Assembly (NCBI RefSeq): GCF_030345695.1
Contig: NZ_JAUASV010000001.1
Coordinates: forward strand, 62,001 to 126,000
DNA: 64,000 bases
From: Galbitalea sp. SE-J8
GTDB taxonomy: Bacteria; Actinomycetota; Actinomycetes; Actinomycetales; Microbacteriaceae
Direction: 5' to 3'
A program made the position numbers and the translations under genes. Below, piece after piece: positions 1-8,376 of this stretch (position 1 is the first letter of the stretch; every line of letters starts with the position of its first letter). The notes beneath the pieces were generated by a model. That model made no database searches. It was not told the origin of the DNA and saw only the letters and a list, made by a program, of their open reading frames with translations.

Positions 1-20
1 GCCTTAGTGAAGCCCTTCAT
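1..20 (-). CDS. 5' end of an unidentified gene running off the left edge
   Basis: An ATG on the minus strand at 20-18 is preceded by a strong Shine-Dalgarno sequence (GAGGAG, about 5 nt upstream), and reads M-K-G-F-T-K before the window ends. The MKGF start resembles large-conductance mechanosensitive channel (MscL) proteins, but six codons cannot establish a family. The case for a gene start is the ribosome-binding site and its position upstream of a same-strand intergenic region of about 165 bp that contains no other gene. Confidence 0.4.
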
Positions 21-185
21 GGGTCTCCTCTTCTCTGTGTGTGGTGTGGAACGTGAAGCGTGGTTGCACAGGTCTCACGACGCACGCCGGCGCCGCGATG
101 CACAGAAACTACGGGACGTTTGTTTCCGCGGGATTTCGATGACGGCTCGCGACGGCACCGGCCGATCGCGCGCGATACGACGGGT

Positions 186-1139
186 TCAGACGGTGTCGAG
201 CGGCTGCGGGCGGCGCCGGAATCGGGTCGCTCCGAGCATGTCGACGGTGAGCAGGGCGAGGGCGACCCAGACGATCGCGAAGCCGATCCAGCGCGCGGCG
301 GGCATGTCCTCGTGCATCACGACGACGCCGAAGACGAACTGGATGACGGGCGTCAGGTACTGCGTGAGCCCGACCGCGCTGAGCGAGAGCCGCCTCGTCG
401 CTGCGGCGAACAGCAGCAGCGGAACGCTCGTGATGACGCCCGCGAACATCGTCGCGACGGTGTGCCCGGCGCCGACCGTGCCGGTGACGAGCCCGCCCGT
501 GCCGGCCAGCACGATGAGCACGACGGATGCCGGCGCCGCGAGCCACGCGGTCTCGAGCGTGAGGCCGCTGAGCGCGTCGACGCTGGCCCCGACCCGCTTC
601 TTGATGAGCCCGTAGCCCCCGAAGGAGACGGCGAGCACGATCGAGATCCACGGGAACCGGCCGTAGCCGACCACGAGCACCGCGATGGCGAGCAGGGAGA
701 CCCCGATCGCGGCCCACTGCAGCGGGCGCAGCCGGTCGCCGAGCACGACGACGCCGAGCAGCACCGTGACGATCGGGTTGATGAAGTAGCCGAGAGCGGC
801 CTCGACGACGTGGCCGCTCACGCTCGCGTACACGTAGACGAGCCAGTTCACGACGATGAACAGGCTCGCGAGACCGAGCAGGAGGGTGGCGCGGGGCGTG
901 CGCACGAGCGCGAGGATGGTGCGCCATCCGCCCGTCACGGTGAGCAGGATCGCGCACACCGCGACCGAGAGCAGCATGCGCCAGGCCACGATCTCGAGAG
1001 CGCTTGCGGGCACGAGGAGCAGGAAGTAGAGGGGCATGAGGCCCCACCAGCCGTAGGCGCCGACGGCGTAGCCGAGGCCGGCCGCGGTGCGCTCGCCGAG
1101 GGGGCGCGGGTCGGCGGCGCCGGCGCTCCTCGGGGTCAT
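186..1139 (-). CDS. rarD: RarD-like EamA-family permease
   Basis: A 317-residue integral membrane protein of the drug/metabolite transporter superfamily with about ten hydrophobic helices in two EamA halves. The N-terminal stretch with GLGYAVGAYGWWGLMPLYF and the segment with ALGYFINPIVTVLLGVVVL are characteristic of the RarD subfamily, once linked to chloramphenicol resistance; the true substrate is not known for the family. The ATG at 1139 fits the usual family length (about 300 residues). It lies downstream of groES on the same strand, separated by a hairpin terminator, so it is probably transcribed on its own. The family call is firm and the substrate cannot be inferred. Confidence 0.88.
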   Translation of the reverse strand: MTPRSAGAADPRPLGERTAAGLGYAVGAYGWWGLMPLYFLLLVPASALEIVAWRMLLSVAVCAILLTVTGGWRTILALVRTPRATLLLGLASLFIVVNWLVYVYASVSGHVVEAALGYFINPIVTVLLGVVVLGDRLRPLQWAAIGVSLLAIAVLVVGYGRFPWISIVLAVSFGGYGLIKKRVGASVDALSGLTLETAWLAAPASVVLIVLAGTGGLVTGTVGAGHTVATMFAGVITSVPLLLFAAATRRLSLSAVGLTQYLTPVIQFVFGVVVMHEDMPAARWIGFAIVWVALALLTVDMLGATRFRRRPQPLDTV

Positions 1140-1170
1140 CCGCCGAGCCTACGGGGGCCGGCGACGCGAC

Positions 1171-1198
1171 GAGGCCCCGCACCTGGGTGCGGGGCCTC
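1171..1198 (-). terminator. Hairpin terminator after groES
   Basis: A perfect 13-bp inverted repeat (GAGGCCCCGCACC, 2-nt gap, complement) lies about 40 bp past the groES stop and before the rarD start. There is no clear U-tract, as is common for high-GC actinobacterial terminators, so efficiency is uncertain. Confidence 0.7.
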
Positions 1199-1236
1199 GG
1201 GTGGCCGGAGTCATCCGGCCGTTGTCTGCGCGCCGG

Positions 1237-1533
1237 TCAGCGGACGACGACGGCGAGCACGTCGCGCGCCGAGAGGACCAGGTAGTCCTCGCCGCCGAAC
1301 TTGACCTCGGTGCCGCCGTACTTGGAGTAGATCACCTTGTCGCCGACGGCGACGTCGAGCGGGATGCGGTTGCCGTTGTCGTCGATGCGGCCGGGGCCGA
1401 CGGCGACGACCTCGCCCTCCTGGGGCTTCTCCTTGGCAGTGTCGGGGATCACGAGTCCCGACGCGGTCGTGGTCTCAGCCTCGACCTGCTGGATGACGAT
1501 GCGATCTTCGAGCGGCTTGATGGACACCGACAC
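1237..1533 (-). CDS. groES: Co-chaperonin GroES (10 kDa)
   Basis: A 98-residue GroES, the lid of the GroEL folding chamber. The conserved start [12 protein letters not shown], the mobile loop region [19 protein letters not shown], the motif [15 protein letters not shown] and the end DVLAVV are all present, and the length is typical. The GTG at 1533 is chosen because AGAGG lies 5-6 nt upstream and homologues begin with VSIKPLED. No groEL follows, which is common in actinobacteria where the active groEL can be elsewhere. Expression is probably heat-induced through the CIRCE operator immediately upstream. Confidence 0.97.
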   Translation of the reverse strand: MSVSIKPLEDRIVIQQVEAETTTASGLVIPDTAKEKPQEGEVVAVGPGRIDDNGNRIPLDVAVGDKVIYSKYGGTEVKFGGEDYLVLSARDVLAVVVR

Positions 1534-1596
1534 GGTGGACCTCTGCTTTCTTGACGGAAGTTCCTCTGGCACGCGGGAGCCGCGAGTGCCAGAACG

Positions 1597-1625
1597 ACTA
1601 TAGCGACCCGCTAGCACTCCATCAA
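1597..1625 (-). promoter_or_regulatory. groES promoter, sigma-A type
   Basis: On the minus strand, TTGATG (1625-1620), a 17-bp spacer and TATAGT (1602-1597) form a near-consensus housekeeping promoter 64 bp upstream of the groES start. The -35 box lies inside the CIRCE spacer, so HrcA bound there would block polymerase. Confidence 0.8.
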
Positions 1626-1637
1626 CGCGAGTGCCAA
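1611..1637. promoter_or_regulatory. CIRCE operator (HrcA site)
   Basis: CTAGCACTC, 9 nt, GAGTGCCAA matches the CIRCE consensus TTAGCACTC-N9-GAGTGCTAA with one mismatch per arm. It overlaps the groES -35 box. An extra half-site GAGTGCCA at 1584-1591, just downstream of the -10 box, may allow a second repressor contact. hrcA itself is not in the window. Confidence 0.88.
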
Positions 1638-1702
1638 AAGAAGGGCGATCGCCGTGGCTCCCCGCCGTGATCCGGCGCGGCCTCCCGCCGTAACCTGTAC
1701 GG

Positions 1703-2881
1703 ATGGATGCGGCGGAGCTCACCGCGCTGCTCACCCCGGAGGCGCTCGCGCTGCTCGACGAGCTGCCTCCGTACGAGGCGACGACCGACGTGCTCGCGAC
1801 CGTGAGCGCGCTGCGCGCCGCGGGCCACCCGCCCGAGCGGGTCGCGGCCGTGCTCACCCAGGCACGGCTGCGCCGACGGGCACGCACGAAGTTCGGCCCG
1901 TTCGCCGCGCAGCTGCTGTTCACCGAGGCCGGGCTCGAGCAGGCCACCCGGCTGCCGGTCGCCGCGCTGCACGCGGGCCGGTTCCGCGACGCGGGACTCG
2001 CGCGCGTCGCCGACCTCGGCTGCGGCATCGGCGCCGACGCGCTCTCGCTCGCGGCGCTCGACCTCGACGTGCTCGCCGTCGAACGGGACCCGGTCACGGC
2101 CGCGATCGCCGCCTACAACCTCGCGCCGTGGCCGGACGCCGACGTGATCGAGGCGGATGCCGCCGACGTCGACCTGTCCGGACGGGACGGCGTGTGGCTC
2201 GACCCCGCCCGCCGGGCGAACGGCCGGCGCAGCCACGACCCGGCGGACTGGTCGCCGAGCCTCGACCTCGCGTTCGGGCTGGCGCTGCCGACCGGCGTGA
2301 AGCTCGGGCCCGGCATCGACCGGGAGCTGCTGCCCGCGGGCACCGAGGCGCAGTGGGTCTCGGTCGACGGCGACGTCGTCGAGGTCGCGGTCTGGACCCG
2401 CGAGCTCGCCCGGCCCGGGGTCGGGCGCGCGGCGCTCGTGCTCCAGGCCGGCCGCGCGGCCGAGCTCACCGCCGCCGCGGACAGCGACGACGTCGCGGCC
2501 GGCCCGCTCGGTGCGTACCTCTACGAACCCGACGGCGCCGTCATCCGGGCGCGCCTCATCGGCGATCTGGCGCGGTCCCTCGACGCCCGGATGCTGCATC
2601 CGTCGATCGCGTACCTGACCGCGGACGAGCCGCGGGACACGCCGTTCGCGCGACGGTTCCGCGTGGTCGACGCGCTGCCGCTCGACGCCAGGACCATCGG
2701 CCGGCGGCTGCGCGCGGACGGCATCGGCGTCGTCGAGATCAAGAAGCGCGGCGTCGACATCGACCCGGCGGTGTTCCGCACGAAGCTCGGCCTCGACGGC
2801 GACGGAGCCGCCGTGCTCGTGCTCACGCGGATCGGCGGCTCCCGGCGGGCGCTGCTCGCGCAGCGCGACGATCAGTCGTAG
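1703..2881 (+). CDS. THUMP-like SAM-dependent methyltransferase
   Basis: A 392-residue class I methyltransferase. Motif I is [19 protein letters not shown] at about residues 101-119, followed by the acidic ribose-binding turn AVERD. The motif IV position reads WLDPARR, where many nucleic-acid methyltransferases have DPP. The C-terminal 70 residues ([21 protein letters not shown] onward) match the THUMP-like domain found in this actinobacterial family, suggesting an RNA substrate, but the target is unknown. It is divergent from groES. TAACCT (1691-1696) ends 6 nt before the ATG, so the transcript is probably leaderless. Confidence 0.85.
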   Translation: MDAAELTALLTPEALALLDELPPYEATTDVLATVSALRAAGHPPERVAAVLTQARLRRRARTKFGPFAAQLLFTEAGLEQATRLPVAALHAGRFRDAGLARVADLGCGIGADALSLAALDLDVLAVERDPVTAAIAAYNLAPWPDADVIEADAADVDLSGRDGVWLDPARRANGRRSHDPADWSPSLDLAFGLALPTGVKLGPGIDRELLPAGTEAQWVSVDGDVVEVAVWTRELARPGVGRAALVLQAGRAAELTAAADSDDVAAGPLGAYLYEPDGAVIRARLIGDLARSLDARMLHPSIAYLTADEPRDTPFARRFRVVDALPLDARTIGRRLRADGIGVVEIKKRGVDIDPAVFRTKLGLDGDGAAVLVLTRIGGSRRALLAQRDDQS

Positions 2882-2884
2882 CGA

Positions 2885-3319
2885 TCAGTTGTAGTACGAG
2901 TAGCCGGTCGACGCCCACGCGGCGCCGAAGACCGCGAGCACGACGACGTATCCGATGATCACGAGCAGACCGAGCGCGACGCCGACGTAGCCGATGATCG
3001 TGCCGGCGAGGGCGAGGCCGTGGCCGCCCTCACCGGTGCGCTTGATCTGGCCGAGGGCGAGGTGGCCCGTGATGATGCCGCCGAGGCCGACGCCGACGAG
3101 CGAGAGCACGAGCGAGACGATCGCGAGCGTGTTCGTCTTCGGCGCGGTCGGGTAGGCGTAGGGCTGCCCGTAGCCGGGCTGCTGGCCGTAGGCCGGCTGC
3201 TGCCCGGGCTGGCTGCCGTACGCGGTCTGCTCGCCGTAGGCGGGCGGCGCGGGCGCGTAGCCGCCGGGCTGGGGCGGCACCGGCGTCGGCTCGGGCGGCG
3301 GCGGGGTGGTGTCGGACAC
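2885..3319 (-). CDS. DUF4190 membrane protein with Pro/Gln/Tyr-rich N-terminus
   Basis: A 144-residue protein. Residues 1-60 are disordered and rich in Pro, Gln, Gly and Tyr, with repeats such as QQPAYGQQPGYGQP. Residues 62-135 hold two or three hydrophobic helices with the DUF4190 signature GIITGHLALGQIKRTGEGGHGLALAG. The GTG at 3319 is chosen over an in-frame ATG at 3352 because AGGAGG sits 5 nt upstream. It ends 3 bp from the convergent methyltransferase gene. Such proteins are common in actinobacteria and have no assigned function; the tail probably faces the cytoplasm. Confidence 0.8.
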   Translation of the reverse strand: MSDTTPPPPEPTPVPPQPGGYAPAPPAYGEQTAYGSQPGQQPAYGQQPGYGQPYAYPTAPKTNTLAIVSLVLSLVGVGLGGIITGHLALGQIKRTGEGGHGLALAGTIIGYVGVALGLLVIIGYVVVLAVFGAAWASTGYSYYN

Positions 3320-3380
3320 GACGACCTCCTGGGGTGTGGACGGTGCGTCCATAGTGGCACGACGCCCCGTGCGCGACGGT

Positions 3381-3424
3381 CCCGAGAAGCCGGCTCGCCC
3401 TGCTCGCGGGCTCCTCGACCGGCC
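3381..3424. repeat. Single degenerate copy of the palindromic repeat family
   Basis: GAAGCCGGCTCGCCCTGCTC followed by GCGGGCTCCTCGACC is a diverged copy of the right arm of the element expanded in rimI and before glmM. It fills the gap between the DUF4190 gene and the next membrane-protein gene. Confidence 0.7.
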
Positions 3425-3449
3425 GCGCGGCCGCCGGCGGGCGGCGCGG

Positions 3450-3797
3450 TCAGAGGTCGAGCGTCGTGAGAACGCTGAGCGCGAGCACCTGGAAGTACAG
3501 CGACACGGCCGAGGCGAGCAGACCGAGGATGCCGAGCACGAGCCCGGCGACCCACAGCGCGCGCCCGCTCTCCCGCACGCGGGCGACGAGGGCGAAGACG
3601 ATCGCACCGACCGGCAGCAGGAACGCCCAGCCGAGGAACGCGAGCGCGGCCCCGACGACGCCGAGCGCCGCCGCGATGATGCCGAGCGCGTGGCTGCCGT
3701 ACGTCGAGACGGGCCGGGCGGGCTCGACCCGCTCGTCGTCGCCGGCGCCCCGATCGTGCCGGACTCCGGACGGGCTCTCGCTGCTCACGCGGCCCAT
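3450..3797 (-). CDS. Small hypothetical membrane protein
   Basis: A 115-residue protein with a hydrophilic N-terminus (about 30 residues) and a hydrophobic core with about three helices from residue 35 onward (LGIIAAALGVVGAALAFLGW and AGLVLGILGLLASAVSLYF). It resembles the DUF4190-type protein encoded next to it, but no family signature is certain. The ATG at 3797 lies 33 bp after the tsaD stop on the same strand, so it may be co-transcribed with the t6A genes. Function unknown. Confidence 0.7.
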   Translation of the reverse strand: MGRVSSESPSGVRHDRGAGDDERVEPARPVSTYGSHALGIIAAALGVVGAALAFLGWAFLLPVGAIVFALVARVRESGRALWVAGLVLGILGLLASAVSLYFQVLALSVLTTLDL

Positions 3798-3830
3798 CCT
3801 GCCACGAGCCTCAGATCCCGCACGGCCGCG

Positions 3831-4880
3831 TCACACCTGCACGGTCGTCACGGGCAGCGTCGAGTCCGCGCCCACGTCGAGGCTCGACGGGCCGTGGCCG
3901 GCCGCGATGAGGCGACTCGCGACGCTCGCGATCATCGCGCCGTTGTCGGTGCACAGCGACAGCGGCGGGATGCGCAGGGTGACGCCGGCGGCATCCGTGC
4001 GCTCCGTCGCGAGCTGACGGATGCGGGCGTTCGCGACGACGCCGCCGCCGAGCAGCAGGCGCGGGATGCCGTGGTCGGCGCACGCCGCGAGCGCCTTCGT
4101 GAGCAGCACGTCGGCGACCGCCTCCCGGAAGCTCGCCGCGACATCCGCGATCGGCACCTCGACGCCCGCGTCGCGTCTCTGCTCGACCCAGCGCGCGACC
4201 GCCGTCTTGAGCCCGGAGAACGAGAAGTCGTAGCGGTGCGCCGCCAGGTCTTTCGGCAGGCTCAGCCCGCGCGGGAACCGGATGGCGCGCGGGTCGCCGC
4301 CGACCGCGGCGCGGTCGATCTGCGGGCCGCCCGGGTAGGGCAGGCCGAGCAGCCGGGCGACCTTGTCGAAGGCCTCCCCCGCCGCGTCGTCGATCGTCTC
4401 GCCGAGCAGCTCGACGTCGCTCACCAGGTCGCGCACGAGCAGCAGGCTCGTGTGGCCGCCCGAGACGAGCAGCGCGATCGTCGGGGTCTCGAGCGGCGCC
4501 CCGCTCAACAGGTCGGCGCCGACGTGGCCGACGAGGTGGTTCACCGCGTAGAACGGCTTGCCCGTCGCGACGGCGAGCGCCTTCGCGGCGCCGATGCCGA
4601 CCATGAGGGCGCCCGCGAGTCCCGGGCCGCTCGTCACGGCGATCGCGTCGAGCTCGTCGAGTCGCACGTCCGCCTCGGCGAGCGCCGCCCGCAGCGTCGG
4701 CTCGAGGGCCTCGAGGTGGGCGCGGGCCGCGACCTCGGGCACGACGCCGCCGTAGCGGGCGTGCTCGTCCATGGAACTCGCGATGACGTTCGCGAGCAGT
4801 TCGGTGCCGCGCACGATGCCGACGCCGGTCTCGTCGCAGCTCGTCTCGATGCCGAGCACGAGCGGCCCGCGCGCGCTCAC
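3831..4880 (-). CDS. tsaD: TsaD, tRNA A37 threonylcarbamoyltransferase
   Basis: The 349-residue catalytic subunit of the t6A machinery. It transfers the threonylcarbamoyl group from TC-AMP to A37 of ANN-decoding tRNAs, working with TsaB and TsaE. Seen here: the N-terminal ASKHA motif [11 protein letters not shown], the metal site NHLVGH (H115 and H119), SGGHT near residue 138, the phosphate loop [12 protein letters not shown] and the C-terminal CTDNGAM. The GTG start overlaps the rimI stop by 4 bp (GTGA), implying coupled translation. Length and motifs are typical. Confidence 0.97.
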   Translation of the reverse strand: MSARGPLVLGIETSCDETGVGIVRGTELLANVIASSMDEHARYGGVVPEVAARAHLEALEPTLRAALAEADVRLDELDAIAVTSGPGLAGALMVGIGAAKALAVATGKPFYAVNHLVGHVGADLLSGAPLETPTIALLVSGGHTSLLLVRDLVSDVELLGETIDDAAGEAFDKVARLLGLPYPGGPQIDRAAVGGDPRAIRFPRGLSLPKDLAAHRYDFSFSGLKTAVARWVEQRRDAGVEVPIADVAASFREAVADVLLTKALAACADHGIPRLLLGGGVVANARIRQLATERTDAAGVTLRIPPLSLCTDNGAMIASVASRLIAAGHGPSSLDVGADSTLPVTTVQV

Positions 4881-6019
4881 GCCAGCACCGCCTTCATCAC
4901 GAGGGCGTCGACGTCGTCGGGCTGGTAGTAGCGCGGGCGCACGGCGATGCCCTCGAAGCCGAGGCTCGCGTAGAGCGACTGGGCGATCGGGTTGTCGGCG
5001 CGCACCTCGAGGAACAGCTCGCGCACGCCGCGCTCACGCGCCTCGGCGAGCAGCGCGCGCATGAGCGCCCGGCCGCGTCCGGTGCCCCGCACGGATGCCG
5101 CGACCGCGATGGTCTGGATGTCGCCGTCACGCCCGCCGCGCGGCGCGAGCAGGCCGCCGTAGCCGACGATCGCGGGCCGGGGCCCGGGGCGGGTGGTGTC
5201 GGGACGGGTGGTCTCGAGACGCCGGCTCGCTGCGCTCGCGGGCTCCTCGACCAGCGGGGCAGGGCTCGCTGCGCTCGCGGGCTCCTCAGCGACCCCGTCG
5301 GCTCGACCCGCATCCGCTGGTCGAGGAGCGCCCGAGCGCAGCGAGGACGCGTCTCGAGACCACTCATCCGCCGAAGGACCCGTGGTGGTCTCGAGACGCC
5401 GACTCGCTCCGCTCGCGGGCTCCTCGACGAGCGGGGTGCGGCTCGCTGCGCTCGCGGGCTCCTCGGCTCGACCCGCATCCGCCGGTCGAGGAGCGCCCGA
5501 GCGCAGCGAGGACGCGTCTCGAGACCACTCATCCGCCGAAGGACCCGTGCTGGTCTCGAGACGCCGACTCGCTCCGCTCGCGGGCTCCTCGACCAGCGGG
5601 GCAGGGCTCGCTGCGCTCGCGGGCTCCTCAGCGACCCCGTCGGCTCGACCCGCATCCGCCGGTCGAGGAGCGCCCGAGCGCAGCGAGGACGCGTCTCGAG
5701 ACCACTCGTTCACCGAAGGACCCGTGGTGGTCTCGAGACGCCGACTCGCTCCGCTCGCGGGCTCCTCGACCAGCGGGGCAGGGCTCGCTCCGCTCGCGGG
5801 CTCCTCGACCAGCGGGGCAGGGCTCGCTCCGCTCGCGGGCTCCTCGACCAGCGGCGGGAGGCGATCGAGCGGGGGGAGGTCCTCGTCGACGAGGTAGTAG
5901 GTGTGGGCGCTCGCGAGGTCGGACGCCATCGCCTCGCGGCTCCAGGCATCCGTCGTGAACGTGGCCTCCTCGATCGCCATGATCGCGTCGAGGTCGTCGA
6001 GGCTCGCCGGGCGCAGCAT
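4877..6019 (-). CDS. rimI: RimI-type N-acetyltransferase with a repeat-derived insert
   Basis: A 380-residue GNAT protein where the family is usually about 150. Residues 1-56 and 282-380 together form a normal RimI: an N-terminal helical part ([15 protein letters not shown]), strand AIVGYGGLL, the acetyl-CoA loop [14 protein letters not shown] and the end [16 protein letters not shown]. RimI acetylates the N-terminus of ribosomal protein S18. Between them lie about 220 residues of Pro/Ala/Ser/Glu/Arg repeats, such as [13 protein letters not shown] and [10 protein letters not shown], encoded by tandem palindromic elements in one open frame. The insert sits where the beta2-beta3 turn of the GNAT fold should be, an exposed loop. 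The start overlaps the tsaB stop by 1 bp. Activity of the product is untested. Confidence 0.85.
   Translation of the reverse strand: MLRPASLDDLDAIMAIEEATFTTDAWSREAMASDLASAHTYYLVDEDLPPLDRLPPLVEEPASGASPAPLVEEPASGASPAPLVEEPASGASRRLETTTGPSVNEWSRDASSLRSGAPRPADAGRADGVAEEPASAASPAPLVEEPASGASRRLETSTGPSADEWSRDASSLRSGAPRPADAGRAEEPASAASRTPLVEEPASGASRRLETTTGPSADEWSRDASSLRSGAPRPADAGRADGVAEEPASAASPAPLVEEPASAASRRLETTRPDTTRPGPRPAIVGYGGLLAPRGGRDGDIQTIAVAASVRGTGRGRALMRALLAEARERGVRELFLEVRADNPIAQSLYASLGFEGIAVRPRYYQPDDVDALVMKAVLA
5189..5851. repeat. In-frame tandem expansion of palindromic repeats inside rimI
   Basis: GGTCTCGAGACG (third copy preceded by CT instead of GT) starts at 5210, 5387, 5552 and 5729, giving periods of 177, 165 and 177 bp. 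Each unit carries the palindrome's right arm (CGCTCGCGGGCTCCTCGACC) and its inverted left arm (GGTCGAGGAGCGCCCGAGCG). A 39-bp satellite (CTCGACCAGCGGGGCAGGGC and onward) is repeated at the 5851 end. All periods are multiples of three, keeping the rimI frame open. Confidence 0.9.
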
Positions 6020-6648
6020 CAGCTCACCCGCTTCGGGCCGGCGCTCGGCGTGACGTCGGGGGAACGGAGGTACAGCGGCTCGTCGTGTCCGCCCGACTGC
6101 GCCGCGAACGGGCGGCGCGCCGCGTACAGCGCCTCGGCGAGCAGGCCGAGCGACCCGGCCGGGATCACCGGAGCGTCGACGCGGCGCACGCCGGCCGGCA
6201 GCTCGTCGGGCTTCGCCAGGGCGGGACCCCCGACGCGCGTCGGGAAGCCCTGGGCGTCGGGCGCGCCGTAGCGCGACCAGTACAGCTCGCGGCGGCGGGC
6301 GTCCGTGACGACGAGGAGCGGCTCGGCGTCGCCCGCGAGGGCGCGCGCGAAGGCGACCGCGTCGTGGCTCACGAGCGGCACGACGGGCTTGCCGACGCCG
6401 AACGCGAACGCACGCGCGGCCGCGATGCCGACCCGCAGTCCCGTGAACGGACCCGGCCCCATTCCGGCGACGACGCCGGAGAGCGCGGCCGGGGCGACAT
6501 CCGCTTCCTCGAGGGTCTCCCGGATCAGGCGGCCGATGACCTCGGCGTGGCTGCGGGTGTCCGCGACGGTGCGCTCGGAGAGGATGCCGCCGTCACGATC
6601 GACGACAGCGACGCTCGTGCCTGCGGAGGTATCGATCGCGAGCAGCAC
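6019..6648 (-). CDS. tsaB: TsaB, t6A complex scaffold subunit
   Basis: A 209-residue ASKHA-fold protein that dimerises with TsaD and supports t6A synthesis; it lacks the TsaD metal site. Conserved features are the start LLAIDTSAGTSVAVVD, the dimer segment GVVAGMGPGPFTGLRVGIAAARA (residues 58-80) and the KPVVPLVSHDAVA region. The reading frame is open further upstream, but the GTG at 6648 is chosen because homologues begin at LLAIDTS and TACCGT (6660-6655) ends 6 nt before it, the spacing of a leaderless start. The upstream in-frame stretch is repeat DNA, not coding sequence. It is followed directly by rimI. Confidence 0.93.
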   Translation of the reverse strand: MLLAIDTSAGTSVAVVDRDGGILSERTVADTRSHAEVIGRLIRETLEEADVAPAALSGVVAGMGPGPFTGLRVGIAAARAFAFGVGKPVVPLVSHDAVAFARALAGDAEPLLVVTDARRRELYWSRYGAPDAQGFPTRVGGPALAKPDELPAGVRRVDAPVIPAGSLGLLAEALYAARRPFAAQSGGHDEPLYLRSPDVTPSAGPKRVS

Positions 6649-6713
6649 GCGTCTACGGTACTGGCGGAGAAGCTCGGCGGCTGAGAAGGGGGGCGGCCGA
6701 GCAGGGGGCGTGG

Positions 6714-6778
6714 CTTCGAGACGCGGGCTCGCTGCGCTCGCGCGCACCTCAGCCAGCGAGGCGGCGCGCTCCTCAGCC
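6714..6778. repeat. Palindromic repeat copy between tsaE and tsaB
   Basis: CTTCGAGACGCGGGCTCGCT, then GCGCTCGCGCGCACCTCAGC and a second GCGCGCTCCTCAGCC, form a diverged copy of the rimI/glmM repeat. The tsaE stop codon (6775-6773) falls inside its last segment, so the insertion may have set the present C-terminus of TsaE. Confidence 0.7.
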
Positions 6779-7255
6779 GGCGGGGGCGAGATCCAGGCCG
6801 GCCCAGCGCGGGCCATGGCCGGTGATCGTGACCGTGCGGGGCTCGGCATCCGACTCCGCCTCGCCGCCGTGCGGACGCTCGATCGCGAGCTGCAGCCAGT
6901 CGTCGGCGACCCCGTCGAGCTTGCCGGCACCCCACTCGACCACGACGATCGAGCCCGGCCAGTCGATGTCGAGGTCGCCGAGCTCCAGGGCGCTCGAGAG
7001 GCGGTAGGCGTCGACGTGCACGAGCGGCGCGCCGCCCGCCTCTCGCGGATGCGTGCGCGCGAGCACGAAGGTCGGGCTCGTCACCGCCCCGCGCACGCCG
7101 AGTCCCGCGCCGAGGCCCCGCGTGAAGGTGGTCTTGCCCGCGCCGAGCTCGCCGTCGAGCGCCACGAGGTCGCCGGCGCGCAGCTCCCGGGCGAGCCGGG
7201 CGCCGAGCGCCTCCATCTCATCCGGGGTCGCGATCGTGAGCACGACCGGGGTCAC
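6773..7255 (-). CDS. tsaE: TsaE, t6A complex ATPase
   Basis: The 160-residue P-loop ATPase that resets the TsaBD complex during t6A synthesis. The Walker A GELGAGKTTFTRGLG starts at residue 35, followed by the typical VTSPTFVL, the HVDAYRL motif near residue 80 and the VVVEW segment. The GTG at 7255 overlaps the alr stop in a GTGA junction, which rejects the longer open frame. The extra C-terminal 25 residues are variable in the family. Part of acpS-alr-tsaE. Confidence 0.95.
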   Translation of the reverse strand: MTPVVLTIATPDEMEALGARLARELRAGDLVALDGELGAGKTTFTRGLGAGLGVRGAVTSPTFVLARTHPREAGGAPLVHVDAYRLSSALELGDLDIDWPGSIVVVEWGAGKLDGVADDWLQLAIERPHGGEAESDAEPRTVTITGHGPRWAGLDLAPAG

Positions 7256-8376
7256 GGCAGGTACCGCCGCGGCACCCTCGCGCCGATGCGGGTGACGATC
7301 TCGTAGTCGATGGTGCCCGCGGCATCCGCCCAGTCCACGGCGCCGGGCACGCCCGCCGCGGGGTCGCCGAACAGCACGATCTCGTCGCCGACCCGCACCT
7401 CGGCGTCGCCGACGTCGACCACGAACTGGTCCATGGCGACGCGTCCGCTCACCCGGAAGGTCTCCCCCGCGATGCTCACCGGCGCGGCGTTCGAGGCGTG
7501 CCGCGGGATGCCGTCCGCGTAGCCGAGCGGAACGAGCACGAGCGTGGTCGCGGCATCCGTCACGTACGTGTGGCCGTAGCTCACGCCGGCCCCCGCGGGC
7601 ACCCGCTTGACCGCCGCGGCGCGCGCGACGAGGGTCATCGCCGGCGTGAGGCCGAGGTCCGCGCTCGTCGCGCCCGGCACCGGGGACAGGCCGTACGAGC
7701 CGATGCCGATGCGCACCATGCCGAACCGGCTCTCGGGCACGGCGAGCGCTCCGCAGGTCGCGGCGAGGTGCGCGACCTCCGGGTCGAGGCCGCGCTCGGC
7801 GGCGAGCGACAGGGCGCGCTCGAACGCCGCGACCTGCTCGAGGTCGGCATCCTCGTCGGTGTTCGCGAGGTGGCTGAAGACGCCGCGCACGTGGATCGCG
7901 CCGCGCCGCTCGAGCTCGGCGGCGCGGGCGAACAGCGCATCCCAGTCCGCCTCGACGGCGCCGTTGCGGCTCAGGCCGGTATCGACCTTGAGGTGCACCT
8001 CGGCGCGCCCGACAGCGGCCGCGACGCCCTCCAGCTGCTCGAGGAAGTTGACGCCGATGTCGATGTGCCGGGCGATGCCCGCCGCGAAGTCCGCGTCGGG
8101 CCCGTGCAGCCAGGTCAGCACGGGCACGGCGATGCCCGCGTCGCGCAGGGCGAACGCCTCCTCGAGCTCGACGACGCCGAGCCACTCGGCGCCGCCCGCG
8201 AGCTGGGCGTGCGCGGCGCGGATCGCGCCGTGCCCGTAGCCGTCGGCCTTGACGATGCCCATCACCGGCACGCCCACGGCGGCGCGGATGGTCGCGACGT
8301 TGCGCGCGATCGCGCCGAGATCGACGCGCGCCTCGCGCAGCGCGGCGCCGGTCGTCCCGACGGATGCCGCGCTCAC
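7252..8376 (-). CDS. alr: Alanine racemase
   Basis: A 374-residue PLP enzyme interconverting L- and D-alanine for peptidoglycan. The PLP lysine is K43 in MGIVKADGYGHG, the second catalytic residue is Y267 in GVSYGHTYV, and the barrel carries HLKVDTGLSRNG and FGMVRIGIGSYGL. The C-terminal beta domain has GYADGIPRH and VAMDQFVVDVG. The GTG start overlaps the acpS stop by 4 bp and the stop overlaps the tsaE start, so three genes are translationally linked. Confidence 0.97.
   Translation of the reverse strand: MSAASVGTTGAALREARVDLGAIARNVATIRAAVGVPVMGIVKADGYGHGAIRAAHAQLAGGAEWLGVVELEEAFALRDAGIAVPVLTWLHGPDADFAAGIARHIDIGVNFLEQLEGVAAAVGRAEVHLKVDTGLSRNGAVEADWDALFARAAELERRGAIHVRGVFSHLANTDEDADLEQVAAFERALSLAAERGLDPEVAHLAATCGALAVPESRFGMVRIGIGSYGLSPVPGATSADLGLTPAMTLVARAAAVKRVPAGAGVSYGHTYVTDAATTLVLVPLGYADGIPRHASNAAPVSIAGETFRVSGRVAMDQFVVDVGDAEVRVGDEIVLFGDPAAGVPGAVDWADAAGTIDYEIVTRIGARVPRRYLP

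Noticed and set aside
5193-5897. A plus-strand gene opposite rimI, rich in Ser, Arg and Ala
   Set aside because: The frame is open only because the GC-rich repeats lack stops on either strand; it has no ribosome-binding site and no family, and rimI flanks are conserved on the other strand.
4877-6019. rimI as a pseudogene split by insertion
   Set aside because: The frame is continuous, both GNAT halves are intact, and all repeat periods are multiples of three; it is kept as a coding gene with an insert.
6019-6930. A longer TsaB starting near 6930
   Set aside because: The extra N-terminal part reads antisense of tsaE and through a repeat; homology begins at LLAIDTS.
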